DNA from: Cristatella mucedo
Lineage: Eukaryota > Bryozoa > Phylactolaemata > Cristatellidae
Assembly: GCA_009760855.2 (NCBI GenBank)
Contig: WPIO01000103.1
Span: 1,320,001 to 1,384,000 of the forward strand
DNA: 64,000 nucleotides
Direction of reading: 5' to 3'
Every line of letters begins with the position of its first letter. Position 1 is the first letter of the stretch. Below are positions 26,201-33,589 of the stretch, in pieces. The translations under genes were made by a program, and so were the position numbers. The notes under the pieces are model-generated. The model was not told where the DNA came from, made no database searches, and saw only the letters and a program-made list of their open reading frames with translations.

Positions 26201-27614
26201 ACTTCCACAATTCTTACGAAACGACAACTACTCTCCTGCTGCCGACTATGGCTCATTCTTTTCAGCGGTCCTGAGCTGCTACTTCAATGTTACTCACTAC
26301 CTCAACTGCTCTCCTGACTCTGCTATGCTTCCCACCTTCTTTTGGTTTCGTGAGACGAAGTCTATGGGCTACTGAATGTGTACCGAAAGCCGCTTAGGCT
26401 GTGAGTGCGCTATACAAAACTCTCCTGCGTAACACCCACATGGTCTTTATGACTTTGTGGAGTTACAGACGGAGATACATTACATTACTGCACAGGGAAG
26501 AAGACACTGGAGTAGAGAATGATGTAAGGCTAGATCCGATATCCCAACAAATGCATGAACCAGCTTGACTGTAGTATCCTTATCTAAGCAAGCCCGATTC
26601 TTGACAATATCACGTAGCGTACAGAGATATCAAGCTCAGAGTCAAGTACATTATTATTAGGCTAAGAGTTTTGAATGCACGCGTGCAATAATGAGTTGTT
26701 GAAGTCCTTCTTAGGTCTTATGGCAGCTTTGCGAGGCCCATATATTGTTCCAACGAGCAGCATAGAAACCAGTCCTATCGTCCCAAAATTTACACGACAG
26801 TCGTGTGTGAACGAAACTACATACCTCTTTAAAGTGGTTATACATATAATACGCCCATTATTCTGCAACCGATCGGCGTCTTCCAGCAGCTCATGCCGCA
26901 CGCGATGCTGAGCAGGAGTAGGCTGGCACAGCAGGTGAGCAGCAGCTCGTATTCCGTATACAATTGTGCTATTGTCCTTTGCGTGGCCGCCGCCGCTAGA
27001 TGCAACGGCGCCGCTGACGGCCGGTGCCCCGAGGTCGGCTAGAGCCTGCATCAGCTGCAACGACAGAACGACCACCGGCCTGCGGATAGACGGCGAGCTT
27101 CGGCACGACAGCTACGCAATTCGTGGACTCCGTAGCAGTCGTGGTCAGACCTAACAAGAAAATAACGCCTGTTCGCTATCAGCGCTGGACATACGTGATC
27201 CATATTCTGGTCATCTTTATTCCACCTGTTCAGGACGCGGGCTTCAGAGTCACTCGAAACGAAGCTTATCTACAAGAAAAAAGGTACCTCTCGCTACAAA
27301 TGATATATCGAGCAGTCTCGGGAGTAAATCACGAAACATGCGCGACATGAATAAAAGCTGGAAGCCAATGCTTGCTGAGAAACAAAGCTTACCAGCTTAT
27401 CCGCGCCAAAGATATCATAAACGACGCGACATATTTCCATCGCAGCTTCGACGGTAGACGTCCAGTGGGACTTGCTAATAGGTGCCAAAGGTATAACGGC
27501 ATGGCTGCGAATGGCTTTGGTAAAGAAGTCAAAATCAACGACCTCCTTGCAAGATTCAGCGAAGTTCAGACTATGGTCGAGAACAAATACCGTTTTGTGG
27601 TTATGAGAATACAT
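9220..27614 (-). CDS. INTS13: Integrator complex subunit 13 (asunder), complete 15-exon gene
   Basis: INTS13 pairs with INTS14 in the INTS10-13-14 arm of the nuclear Integrator complex, which cleaves snRNA and other nascent RNAs. Its C-terminal tail contacts the cleavage module. Exons run downwards: 27614-27393, 27269-27195, 27054-26825, 25150-25070, 22398-22308, 22204-22076, 21839-21665, 20821-20732, 18087-17903, 13344-13266, 13064-12988, 12413-12196, 11165-10890, 10721-10636, 9587-9220. They total 2382 nt (793 aa plus stop), all phases agree and all introns are GT-AG. Family blocks occur in order: HKTVFVLDH, IPLAPISKS, SANYDVELLH, ISPVDVNSRPS, DPPSISEGCGGRVTDYRI, RDEQYRQMW, and LWTNRVNAIN near the C-terminus. 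Human INTS13 is about 706 aa. The extra length is a Gly/Ser-rich insert in exon 12 and a C-terminal extension of about 75 residues. The start at 27614 has A at -3 and aligns with the family start; ATG 27626 is an in-frame alternative. Orthology was judged from remembered family sequence. Confidence 0.95.
9755..9830. repeat. T-rich tandem duplication, INTS13 intron 14
   Basis: GCAGTGACAAAGTCAC followed by T9 is repeated after 45 bases. Each copy contains the palindrome GTGAC-AAA-GTCAC. Confidence 0.8.
9905..9996 (+). repeat. S1 SINE, internally deleted, INTS13 intron 14
   Basis: It has a tRNA-like head TTTAGTCCAGTGGTTAAGGC and an S1 tail (GTTCTTTTAGAGGGCTATAC) with the middle deleted. Confidence 0.72.
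10636..10721 (-). CDS. INTS13: INTS13 exon 14
   Basis: This 86-nt exon reads SSPVLKKAKMD, like the SPEPPNKKP region of human INTS13. Acceptor TTTCAG, donor GCAG|GTAATG. Confidence 0.88.
10890..11165 (-). CDS. INTS13: INTS13 exon 13
   Basis: The carried AG plus G makes Arg, followed by DEQYRQMWSELETLLRAH and a basic low-complexity stretch with AKRSRDER that resembles a nuclear localisation signal. Acceptor CTCGTAG, donor AATAG|GTATGG. Confidence 0.95.
11500..12040 (+). pseudogene. LINE fragment in INTS13 intron 12
   Basis: The end of the fragment encodes a broken endonuclease-RT linker like the LINE-A copy at 34.1 kb: FRTDCPSTGTREL near 11740, MLMSTIN near 11855 and a serine-rich FVSRIKEISESIHNSPSP near 11960. 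No reverse transcriptase follows. It lies antisense to INTS13. Confidence 0.7.
12196..12413 (-). CDS. INTS13: INTS13 exon 12
   Basis: The exon reads SLIVKEELDEDEVLECKK, then a Gly/Ser-rich linker of about 20 residues not seen in vertebrates, and ends GTKR. Donor AAGAG|GTGAGT. The frame stays open upstream to 12479 behind another CAG, but starting at 12413 removes 22 residues with no family counterpart. Use of the longer form cannot be excluded. Confidence 0.88.
12497..12516. repeat. (TG)n microsatellite, INTS13 intron 11
   Basis: A short TG run. Similar runs lie at 3715-3736 and 13588-13616, and a (CA)n run at 23538-23557. Confidence 0.9.
12988..13064 (-). CDS. INTS13: INTS13 exon 11
   Basis: This 77-nt exon reads QLERMTRCWPMVINEM and IFNM, matching the family block around YWPMII. 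Acceptor ATTGTAG, donor TCG|GTTCGT. Its two leading bases complete the codon begun in exon 10. Confidence 0.92.
13266..13344 (-). CDS. INTS13: INTS13 exon 10
   Basis: This 79-nt exon reads DFGELMKDNRLTP, directly continuing TDYRI of exon 9 as in other INTS13 proteins. Acceptor TTATAG, donor AAAG|GTTAGC. Confidence 0.93.
13699..13758. repeat. 30-bp perfect tandem duplication
   Basis: A 30-base unit containing ATTTCACCTAGTTCATCTAG occurs twice head to tail with no mismatch, in INTS13 intron 9. Confidence 0.9.
14380..14612 (+). repeat. LINE-A fragment, 5' half, INTS13 intron 9
   Basis: It encodes KLEILMLQIGSASTS, YNLGVLFHSDLSLNEHISST and ends at KIRADLDRDT. It continues at 14925 after two SINEs. 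Confidence 0.8.
14617..14735 (+). repeat. S1 SINE (plus) inside LINE-A
   Basis: It has a tRNA-like head with AGTGGTTAAAGTGACCGC, the B-box GGCTCGAGCCCC and the S1 tail GCGCCTGAATAGAGATTAAG ending near ATGAATTATATT. Confidence 0.82.
14768..14925 (-). repeat. S1 SINE (minus) inside LINE-A
   Basis: This is an inverted S1 copy facing the previous one tail to tail: TTCATTTGTAGAGCACC, CTCTATTCAGGCACTTC, GAGCTCGAGCCCACGACC and an A-box region at CCTTAACCACATGGC. Confidence 0.82.
14925..15340 (+). repeat. LINE-A fragment, 3' half
   Basis: It resumes with a CREPRS-like stretch, then RVLSLTFRPLHLLAQAY and AFSSHAPKAWKLLPTG. It ends before the terminal hairpin. Confidence 0.8.
16700..16782 (+). repeat. 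LINE-A terminal hairpin fragment
   Basis: Only AAGCGCCTAGAGAGAGATTA, TTCTCTGAAGGCGCTTTATC and an (ATT)n tail remain. Confidence 0.75.
17186..17500 (-). repeat. LINE-A 3' end, INTS13 intron 9
   Basis: A (TAA)n tail is followed by the reverse hairpin GCGCCCTCAGAGAACTTAAT ... AGGCGCTTTAC and about 230 bases of 3' UTR. Confidence 0.85.
17688..17838 (-). repeat. S2 SINE, INTS13 intron 9
   Basis: GGCTGATTCAACAGCCTC, CTCACTACCACTTGCAGTG and CTCAAACCCAAGACCTCG. It is inserted just upstream of exon 9's donor. Confidence 0.8.
17903..18087 (-). CDS. INTS13: INTS13 exon 9
   Basis: The exon carries LEQPRKSGSRV and DPPSISEGCGGRVTDYRI, both near-identical to the family. Acceptor TTTGCAG, donor CAG|GTATGG. 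The preceding intron 8 (2.6 kb) holds a LINE-B copy and the following intron 9 (4.6 kb) is the longest. Confidence 0.97.
19145..20535 (+). pseudogene. LINE-B copy in INTS13 intron 8
   Basis: This is the longest LINE-B copy. It shows TALLRVIKDIL, the decayed RT core (SILGPLLFSIKTKPLANVI, then YHFHDANTTLYL where YADD should be), SENILKLN-like sequence, GLPKKATGPLQLAINMAARL and HTSPLLKELGWLPVDQQIQS, ending with GATACATTACATTATA. The missing catalytic Asp pair and stops make it dead. It is antisense to INTS13. Confidence 0.87.
20732..20821 (-). CDS. INTS13: INTS13 exon 8
   Basis: This 90-nt exon reads FRISPVDVNSRPSLCLTNF, the most conserved stretch of the family. Acceptor TTTGTAG, donor GAG|GTAGGA. 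A tempting upstream acceptor at 20877 gives the wrong phase. Confidence 0.97.
21420..21512 (-). repeat. LINE-A 3' end fragment, INTS13 intron 7
   Basis: An ATAATA-rich tail precedes CACCATCAAAGAACTTAATC and TGTAGGCATTAGACATATGC, a decayed reverse hairpin. Confidence 0.6.
21665..21839 (-). CDS. INTS13: INTS13 exon 7
   Basis: The exon starts EEQNASSSANYDVELLH and contains VTLKWCTP, two strong family signatures of the beta-barrel region. Acceptor CTTCCAG, donor TTG|GTGAGT. The segment between the two signatures is poorly conserved. Confidence 0.96.
22076..22204 (-). CDS. INTS13: INTS13 exon 6
   Basis: This exon has 43 codons containing SGRKLANRLL and ending in GIPMK, where the family has IPMKEEQ across the next junction. 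Acceptor TCTATAG, donor AAG|GTGCGC, phase 0 at both ends. Confidence 0.94.
22308..22398 (-). CDS. INTS13: INTS13 exon 5
   Basis: This 91-nt exon reads LLPVHSCDLLLVHVHPV, the hydrophobic strand of the VWA-like domain. Acceptor CTTGTAG, donor AAG|GTACGG. Its single leading base completes the Glu codon begun in exon 4. Confidence 0.92.
23825..23905 (-). repeat. LINE-A 3' end fragment, INTS13 intron 4
   Basis: TATAGCACCCTCAGAGAACC and a decayed second hairpin arm lie directly beside the S2 SINE at 23930. Confidence 0.6.
23930..24102 (-). repeat. S2 SINE, INTS13 intron 4
   Basis: AGCTGATTCAACAGCCTC, ACCACCACTGCTTCCCG, TCAAACCCACAACCTCGG and the head CCGCCTTACCTAGTGTACC. Confidence 0.82.
24215..24495 (+). 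repeat. LINE-A 3' end, INTS13 intron 4
   Basis: 3' UTR with GCTTATGCGTGCTGACACTG, the hairpin region GAGATTGAGCTCTCTGAGGG and an ATT tail. Confidence 0.83.
24726..24960 (-). repeat. LINE-A 3' end, INTS13 intron 4
   Basis: A TAA-rich tail and the reverse hairpin ACCCTCAGAGAACTCAATC are followed by 3' UTR. It faces the plus copy at 24.2 kb. Confidence 0.83.
25070..25150 (-). CDS. INTS13: INTS13 exon 4
   Basis: This 81-nt exon is too short to stand out as an ORF. The carried AG plus T gives Ser, then DKHAANLIEAVHQCL follows. The acceptor is CTTGTAG and the donor is a perfect GTAAGT. It is flanked by introns of 1.67 and 2.67 kb. Confidence 0.93.
25195..25320 (+). repeat. S1 SINE, INTS13 intron 3
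   Basis: It shows GACTGAGGTCGTGGACTCC and a degenerate tail GATTAAATTATTTTAGGATG. The tail is duplicated in tandem (about 25279-25366). Confidence 0.7.
25734..26488 (+). repeat. LINE-B copy in INTS13 intron 3
   Basis: It starts within the post-RT region, encodes MPVEQRIQNKVLTLTHKARH and LAPAYLAELLHQFQPVCAL and ends GAGATACATTACATTAC. A foldback lies at its left edge. Confidence 0.87.
26825..27054 (-). CDS. INTS13: INTS13 exon 3
   Basis: The exon begins with LMQALADLG after a GTTGCAG acceptor and ends with GRIICITT, the end of the family's helical and strand block. The donor is AAAGAG|GTATGT and two bases carry over. A Gly/Ser-rich insert lies in the middle. The open frame extends upstream, but only this acceptor restores phase 0 with exon 2. 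Confidence 0.92.
27195..27269 (-). CDS. INTS13: INTS13 exon 2
   Basis: This 75-nt exon has 25 codons and reads SDSEARVLNRWNKDDQN, matching the family block that follows the first exon. The acceptor is TTGTAG after a T-rich tract and the donor is CAC|GTATGT. Introns 1 and 2 are very short, 123 and 140 bp. Confidence 0.93.
27393..27614 (-). CDS. INTS13: INTS13 exon 1 (start codon to residue 74)
   Basis: This exon opens the N-terminal VWA-like domain. It carries HKTVFVLDH and IPLAPISKS, both diagnostic of the family. The donor is CTG|GTAAGC and the exon ends in phase 0. ATG 27614 has a purine at -3; ATG 27626 would add four residues. Confidence 0.95.
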
Positions 27615-28690
27615 CCTGCATCTCATACGTCTAGCAAACCGGAAACGCAATAAAAAGCGCCATGTGTGCCCAGAATTACCAATGCTAGCTGTGGCGCTAT
27701 AAATGTTCGACCTGACCAATAGGGGCTCGCTTCTCTAGACCGAGATGTATGCGAGCAGTTTTATTTAAATTAGGCTACAAGAGCACGATTGATGGCTGTA
27801 AAAGCTAAAGCTAGGATCGGCAGCTCCTGTTATACCGGTAGGTCGCGGCCCCTCCTGCTCGGCGGCTGTTTGCAGCGAAACCGCTGTATCGACAACATTT
27901 TCGAGATCGCACTTTACATGCAGCCATCAAGATATTTGATATTTACGTTATCTACTCTGCAGAGCAGGTGCTAGCGTAGCATGTGTGCGATCGAGGTGTC
28001 AAGTACAGCCATTCACGAGCAATGTCTGAAGGTAACTGAACGCTCTACGGGCCTTCTCCTTCGAAGGTTGAGCGTAGTCTATGAGACTAGCTGCCGGTAT
28101 CGACTAACAGCCAGAGAGCGGCAAGAAAGAAATGAGTAGAAGGTAAATTTCAATAAATATCGACCCCCTGAGTAGACGAGGAGGTTGCCATGATGATTTG
28201 GAATGATATCCGTGAATTTGTGTAGCGCCATCGTAGAAATTAATCGCATTCTAGGTACTTTACTTATGCTGTAAAGGAATCGTGACCATTGTGTAAGATG
28301 GGACTTATGACAGAAAATGGATTGGTGACGGACATGACCATTTTTTCGGACGTTCGACAACTATGCGATGAAACAAGGGAATGCAATGACCGACCGTAGG
28401 AATATGAGGCTACTGCCTGGCCACTTCTGTGTGCTGAAGACGCTATTAAGGCGTTTATCGCAGTCTTGCCTGTCCTGAGCACTAAAATTGAGCTTCGTTA
28501 TGAGCCGAGATAAAGTCGGCGAATCCTGTGGAGCCAGCTGCCGGAACCTGCCGACCGTGTTGTTGCGAAGACTGCGATCTGCAGTACACATAGACTCTGC
28601 AATTCGCCGATCCCTGGAGTTTGGCCGATCAATTAAATGTTAGCAGATGGGGATCTGACAGCCCAGCCTCTAAGTGTGTACTGATTTGAA
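27615..28690. other. INTS13 5' flank
   Basis: This should hold the INTS13 promoter (minus strand). No TATA box or CpG-rich block stands out. A decayed LINE-A end lies at 28205-28285. Confidence 0.45.
28205..28285 (-). repeat. LINE-A 3' end fragment
   Basis: GTGTAGCGCCATCGTAGAAA and CTAGGTACTTTACTTATGC match the reverse hairpin and adjacent UTR. Confidence 0.55.
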
Positions 28691-28734
28691 GAGATCGGGA
28701 GAGAGAGGGAGGGAAAAAGAGAGAGAGAGAGAGG

Positions 28735-28823
<89 letters not shown>

Positions 28824-28824
28824 A
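28691..28824. repeat. (GA)n microsatellite
   Basis: The run is almost uninterrupted and ends in a G tract. Long Arg-Glu or Ser-Leu frames across it are artefacts. Confidence 0.97.
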
Positions 28825-29405
28825 ATGATGGTAAACGGACACGAGCGACTCGCGATTGACTCTAATACCAAGTGGCCCACCAAATAAACTTGAGCCCGGC
28901 TGAACACCCTCCCCCAAAACCGGACAGGCGTGTGGTTTGCCTACGCCTCGAACGCGTACAGCACGAACATCAAGACCGGCTGCTTTGGCGATATATGGTT
29001 CGCAGAACGTTAAACGGTGGTGACCCTTCCCGAAAATCTTACAGCGTTGCATAAAAGGCCGAGCCTATTGACAGAGGGGCTCGCGCGATACTGAAAACAA
29101 AGTCAGGAGCTTGGCGAACGTGCCAACTGATGACCAGCTGCAACTTGAACCCAAGTTAGTGGCTGTCTTGTAGGAAGCTGTCGGGATTTTTCTGGGGCAA
29201 TGAAGACTGGCCAGAGACAGTGAAATAAAGAGATGAGCAGACGTATTGCTTAATAGCGAGTCAGACACTCGAAAGCAGTGAGAGAGATAGGGGTAGACAG
29301 AGACGGACGGAGCGAGGCTTCGCCGAGATAAAGCGAGGGACTTGGTCAAACTGCAGTGGTGCAGCTCTCAGATTAGCCGCGATGGGAGCCCTTGCCTTAG
29401 GGGGG

Positions 29406-29640
29406 GGGGTCGACTAGGGCGCCTAGTACAGACCCAGCTCCCGACTCACCTGGCTCAAGGTAGAATATAGCTTTATGCAGGCGATTCCGTTAGGAGATTG
29501 AGCGACTAATGTGGTTGTCTTAGCGGGTTCGACTAGGACACTAAGTACAGGCCCGGCTCCTGGTCTACCCGCTAAAGTTAGAATGAAGCTTGGTGCAGAC
29601 GTTGCGGTCAGGATGTGCACCGATTAATATGCTGAAGTAG
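29406..29640. repeat. Degenerate ~119-bp tandem duplication
   Basis: TCGACTAG blocks start at 29410 and 29529. Both units share TACAG(A/G)CCC, GCTCC and AGAAT(A/G) positions but are well diverged. Confidence 0.6.
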
Positions 29641-29821
29641 AAATAGCAGCTGCGCGCGAGGTCAGGAGTTGAGAGGAGAGGGAATATAATGAGACGCCTC
29701 GAGAGCTCGGGGCTGCAGCTTCGGTAGTCGATGCGAGACTACGCTTTGAGAGCACGAGAGACGAACCTACGGCGACGGACAGCTAAGTGCAACTTGGACT
29801 TCGCAGTTGTGTTCTACCGGC

Positions 29822-29965
29822 TACTTGGTCTAGCGGTTAAGGTGCTCGCCCCGACTAAGGTCTGACTGAGGTCGTGGGCTCGAGCCCCGAGGCATATGTG
29901 AAGCGCCTGAATAGAGATTAAGTTCTCTTGGGGCGCTATATAAATGAATTATATTTATATTTATA
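29822..29965 (+). repeat. S1 SINE, near-consensus copy
   Basis: Its head is CTTGGTCTAGCGGTTAAGG, the B-box GGGCTCGAGCCCC and the tail GCGCCTGAATAGAGATTAAG ... GGGGCGCTATATAAATG. It is the best copy for defining the family. Confidence 0.88.
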
Positions 29966-30099
29966 TACTCAGTTAGCTGCTCGTATCTTGGGGTGCTCTA
30001 GCGGCCCGCCTTCGGGGTTGGAACAATCGCTAGCGACGCGCGCATAGGATAGTTCAGTATAAGCGGGCTTCGGGAGTTCGCGCTGTTAACTCCGTCGGT

Positions 30100-30260
30100 C
30101 CGGTACGCGCCGCGTAAAGCGCTTGCGCCGGCGCGTGACCGCTACCAACAGGCCCACAATAAACTGTTGCTTTCGGCACCCAGTTGTGGCTGCCTGTGTT
30201 TTAACCGCACCGCAGCACTGCATCACACAGTCCACCGGTAGAGAGACGGGGGTCGAGCTT
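30100..30260 (+). other. LTR-like segment
   Basis: CCCACAATAAACTGTTGC followed by a T/C-rich stretch resembles the polyadenylation and U5 part of an LTR. No partner LTR was found in the window. Confidence 0.25.
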
Positions 30261-30284
30261 CTCTGCGTGGTTACAAAACCACAA

Positions 30285-30472
30285 CTGCTCTCCTGACTCT
30301 GCTATGCTTTCCATCTTCTCTTGGTTGCGTGAGATGAAGTATGTTGGCTACCTAATGCGTACCGAAAACCGCTTAGGCTGTGAGTTCGCTATACAAAATT
30401 CTCCTACAAGACATCCACATAGTTTTTGTGGCTTTGCGGAGTAACGGGCTGAGATATATTACATTATATACT
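30285..30472 (+). repeat. LINE-B 3' end fragment
   Basis: It has CTGCTCTCCTGACTCTGC, GAATGCGTACC-like and AACCGCTTAGGCTGTGAG blocks and the GAGATATATTACATTATA terminus. Confidence 0.82.
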
Positions 30473-31378
30473 AAGTAAAGCAACGTCTGTGCATCGATTA
30501 TAGCTCGGCTTGGTGTTTCGCGATCTTTCTTACTGCCCAGCAGCGGCTGAACCACAGATTTTCAAGTTTCAGTGAACAGGGTCACGATTGTCAACGTACC
30601 GGACCGAAGCATACCAGGAAGCTGCATAAGCATGGGAAGTCTCTTTAGCCGCCAATGTAGGGACTAATTTGACTACGGCTACTAATTTCGTAAAGAATTT
30701 TGTGTCGATAGATCAACAAAATTACTCTCTCGATTGATAATTCCCACAAACTATGTCTTAGGCGTCGCACGACGCTTTCGTACTTGGGGACCATAATATG
30801 AGCTACTCCCTTGCGGATACGCTACGTGTTGAGGAGTCGAGCACTTCCCGACTTTTAATCGGTCAACTGGTAGTGAAAAACCACCACTCGAATGTATGTC
30901 ATCTGGACATCATCATCTCGACAACCAGCTGAATTGCTATATATCAAATGGCTGCAGATGACCAACCCTCAATGCCAGCTATCGCCAATAAAAAATTCTC
31001 TATCCAAAAATGCTAAGCTGCTTATACTAAACGGCTGCAAAGGCTCTTACTAGCTCGCTGGTTTTAGCTTGGCTTACTACAATAACCGCTATGTTTGAGT
31101 GAATTTCCACAGAAGCGTATACGTACGTAAATCGCGGATTTTTGAATGAAAAACACGGAGATACATTGAATGCCAGGCGAGACAGAATTTGAATGGATTC
31201 GACAAAATATTGTATGAGTTGCATCTTAAAAAATCTTGTTCCCAGAGGTCTGTCTTCTTTTCTGAAAGGTTTGGATGGCTGCCAGTCGATCTAAAGATAC
31301 AGAGCAAAGTTCTTACCCTGACCCACAAGGCCCGCCGCGGTTTGGCTCCTCCATACCTAGCTGAACTGCTGCACCACT

Positions 31379-31660
31379 GTTGTGTGCGCCTGCGGCTTCT
31401 GCTGTAATTAGCGAAGCGCCTGACACTAATGCACGTGCCTCACCTGTGGCCAATAGTTAAGCCAGTGAAGCGGCGCAGCGTCGGGCCACTATTGCAGGTT
31501 ATATTTCACGTCGTCTGCTGCGATTGATCGAGCTCTCATGTATGTGCCCATGGAGAAGAATAAAGAAGAGTTTCGTTTACCGCAGACGAGCGCCCGCTGT
31601 GTCTCCGTGAGACTCCCACTAGAACAGCCGCCGCCGGAGCCATTGTCAAACAACAACAAT
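31379..31660 (+). mobile_element. Possible solo LTR in LINE-B
   Basis: This ~282-bp insert is absent from other LINE-B copies. It begins TGTTGTGTGCG, holds AATAAAG in its 3' half and ends near TGTCAAACAACAAC. A TG...CA LTR fits, but no internal element or clean target duplication is present, so other insert types remain possible. Confidence 0.4.
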
Positions 31661-31872
31661 TTCAGCCTCTTCGTGCCCTCAGGTCCTGTAGGGACAATAC
31701 ATTAACTGTTCCATTCCTCCACTTAAAGACTCTTGGCGACAGAAGCTTTAGTTCTGCAGGTCCAAGACTGTGGAACTCACTTCCACGATTCTTAAGCAAC
31801 GACAACTATTCTCCTGCTGCCGACGGTGGTGTATTGTTTCAAGCCGTCCTGAGCTGCTACTTCCATGCTAAT

Positions 31873-32018
31873 ATAATATAATATAATTCATTTGTATAGC
31901 CCCCCAAGAGAACTCAATCTCTATTCACGCGCTTCAGATATGCCTCGGGGCTCGAGCCCACGACCTCAGCCAGACCTTGGTCGGGCGAGCACCTTAACCG
32001 CTGAACCAAACCAGCTCG
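31873..32018 (-). repeat. S1 SINE inserted in LINE-B
   Basis: It is the reverse of the S1 consensus between two halves of a LINE-B sequence (TTCCATGCTA and CATACTCACTATC), with GCATA-like flanks as a possible target duplication. Confidence 0.85.
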
Positions 32019-32113
32019 GCATACTCACTATCTCAACTGCACTCCTGACTCTGCTATGCTTCCAAATTTCTTATTATTGCGTGAGATGAAGTCAGTTGGC
32101 TACCGAATGCGTA

Positions 32114-32305
32114 CCAGACCAGCCGTGATGGCACACTAGGTAAGGCGGTTGCTTTCACGACCTCGGTCCCGAGGTCGTGGGTTCGATTCCTGCGGTGTGC
32201 GACCCTTCATCGTCGCTGCAAGCGGTGGTGATAGCCGTAAAGGCTCTTCTGTGACTATGCAAAAAGAGGCAGTTTAATCAGCTAGGATTTTATTTCTTTC
32301 TTTCT
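32114..32305 (+). repeat. S2 SINE, near-consensus, in LINE-B
   Basis: Head AGCCGTGATGGCACACTAGG, B-box GTGGGTTCGATTCC, body GCTGCAAGCGGTGGTGATAG and 3' end GGCAGTTTAATCAGCTAGG followed by a TTTC-rich tail. It interrupts LINE-B at GAATGCGTACCAG. Confidence 0.88.
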
Positions 32306-32410
32306 TATCGAGAGCCACTTTGGTTGCGCGTTCGCTATACAAAGCTCTTCTGCGAAACACCCGGACAGTCTTTGTGGCTTTGTGAAGTTACAGAAGGAGC
32401 TAAATTACAG

Positions 32411-33589
32411 GCGGATCATAAATCTATTTTCTTGATTAGGCTTAGGAATCCGTTTCATTTGCGGCCACGAATCTCTTTGCTTAGGGAGCTGCACCGGCTT
32501 CCGTTCAAATAGCGTATAGTCATGTAGCCGAGTTCCAGGGGTCAAAGGCTAGTTCCCGCCAAACCCCGCCATACTCCGGCCACGCTGCCGCGCGCCACGC
32601 CGCTGAGATGGGGTAAGACGAGCGGCAGTCAGGTTAAACCTCTTTATAATAACGCATGCGCCAACAACAACAGGGGAACTAAACCAGTCTACAGGGATGG
32701 TCCTATACAAAGTACACTACTGGGGCACAGGACGACGCAGCGAGCGCGAGTAGACGTGTTAGTTGGTCAGTCGGCTTCTGCAGTCCCGCCGTTGTAGCGA
32801 CTCCGAATCCAAACAGTACGAGCGTACGCCGGAGAAGATCCGGCTAGCTGAGTAACTGCTTGGCTAGGCGGAGTTGACGTCCACCACAGTCGAGAGCTTC
32901 CGCCGAAAGACGCCAACACACGCGGGGGGGGGGTCACGAACACGCTACACGGGGAACGCGGAATATACAAGTCTCAACAACGAGCGTGCTATCCAGCTCC
33001 ACTCGGGCCTTGGGTACTCGCCGCCTTGCGTGCGTGACCGCATCGCCGGAGCACGCCTGCAACCATCCAGGTGCATAACTCAGCGAGACCGGGAGCCTCC
33101 AACACAACTTATTTTGCCAGCTTCTGCTACCTAAGAGCCCCGGTGACCTCATGTCACCGCTCATCCGGCCATGCCGTCGGTCCGACCCCGGCCTAGCAGG
33201 TGACCCTTATCCTCATTATAGCCGCCCGGTCCCAGCCAACCGAAACTAGCCTGGGTACAAACATATTACAAATGATAACAAAACGTGTGTACAACACCAA
33301 TACGAATAAACCATATGTAGGCACTTTGAACATGCTGAAATGAAGGAAGCTGAACTTAATAGTGATACGATAAATAATTTCAGAAACATAAGCATATGCA
33401 TGTAAGACGCATCGCGGATGAACGAAGCACATCGCTTTGGGGTGCTGGGTCTCGCACGCCGGCAGCGGCGGTTTAGCTATGCCGGAGGCTAGTAACCTGC
33501 ATGCCAGTTACGATCGTGCGTAGCTATTATCGCTTCTTCATCGTAGATCAAATGCATTTCTAGATGTTATTGCTCTTGCTAATATCCGT
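32411..33589. other. Unassigned DNA with a decayed LINE-A-like end
   Basis: A GC-rich block at 32.5-33.2 kb has no clear coding sense. 33300-33430 resembles a decayed reverse LINE-A 3' region (TAGGCACTTTGAACATGC). Confidence 0.4.

Larger units (their letters stand above)
31267..32410 (+). repeat. LINE-B copy broken by three insertions
   Basis: LINE-B pieces lie at 31267-31378 (FGWLPVDLKIQSKVLTLTHK), 31661-31872, 32019-32113 and 32306-32410. Between them sit a possible solo LTR, an S1 SINE and an S2 SINE. Joining the pieces by eye restores the order of the LINE-B consensus. Confidence 0.83.
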
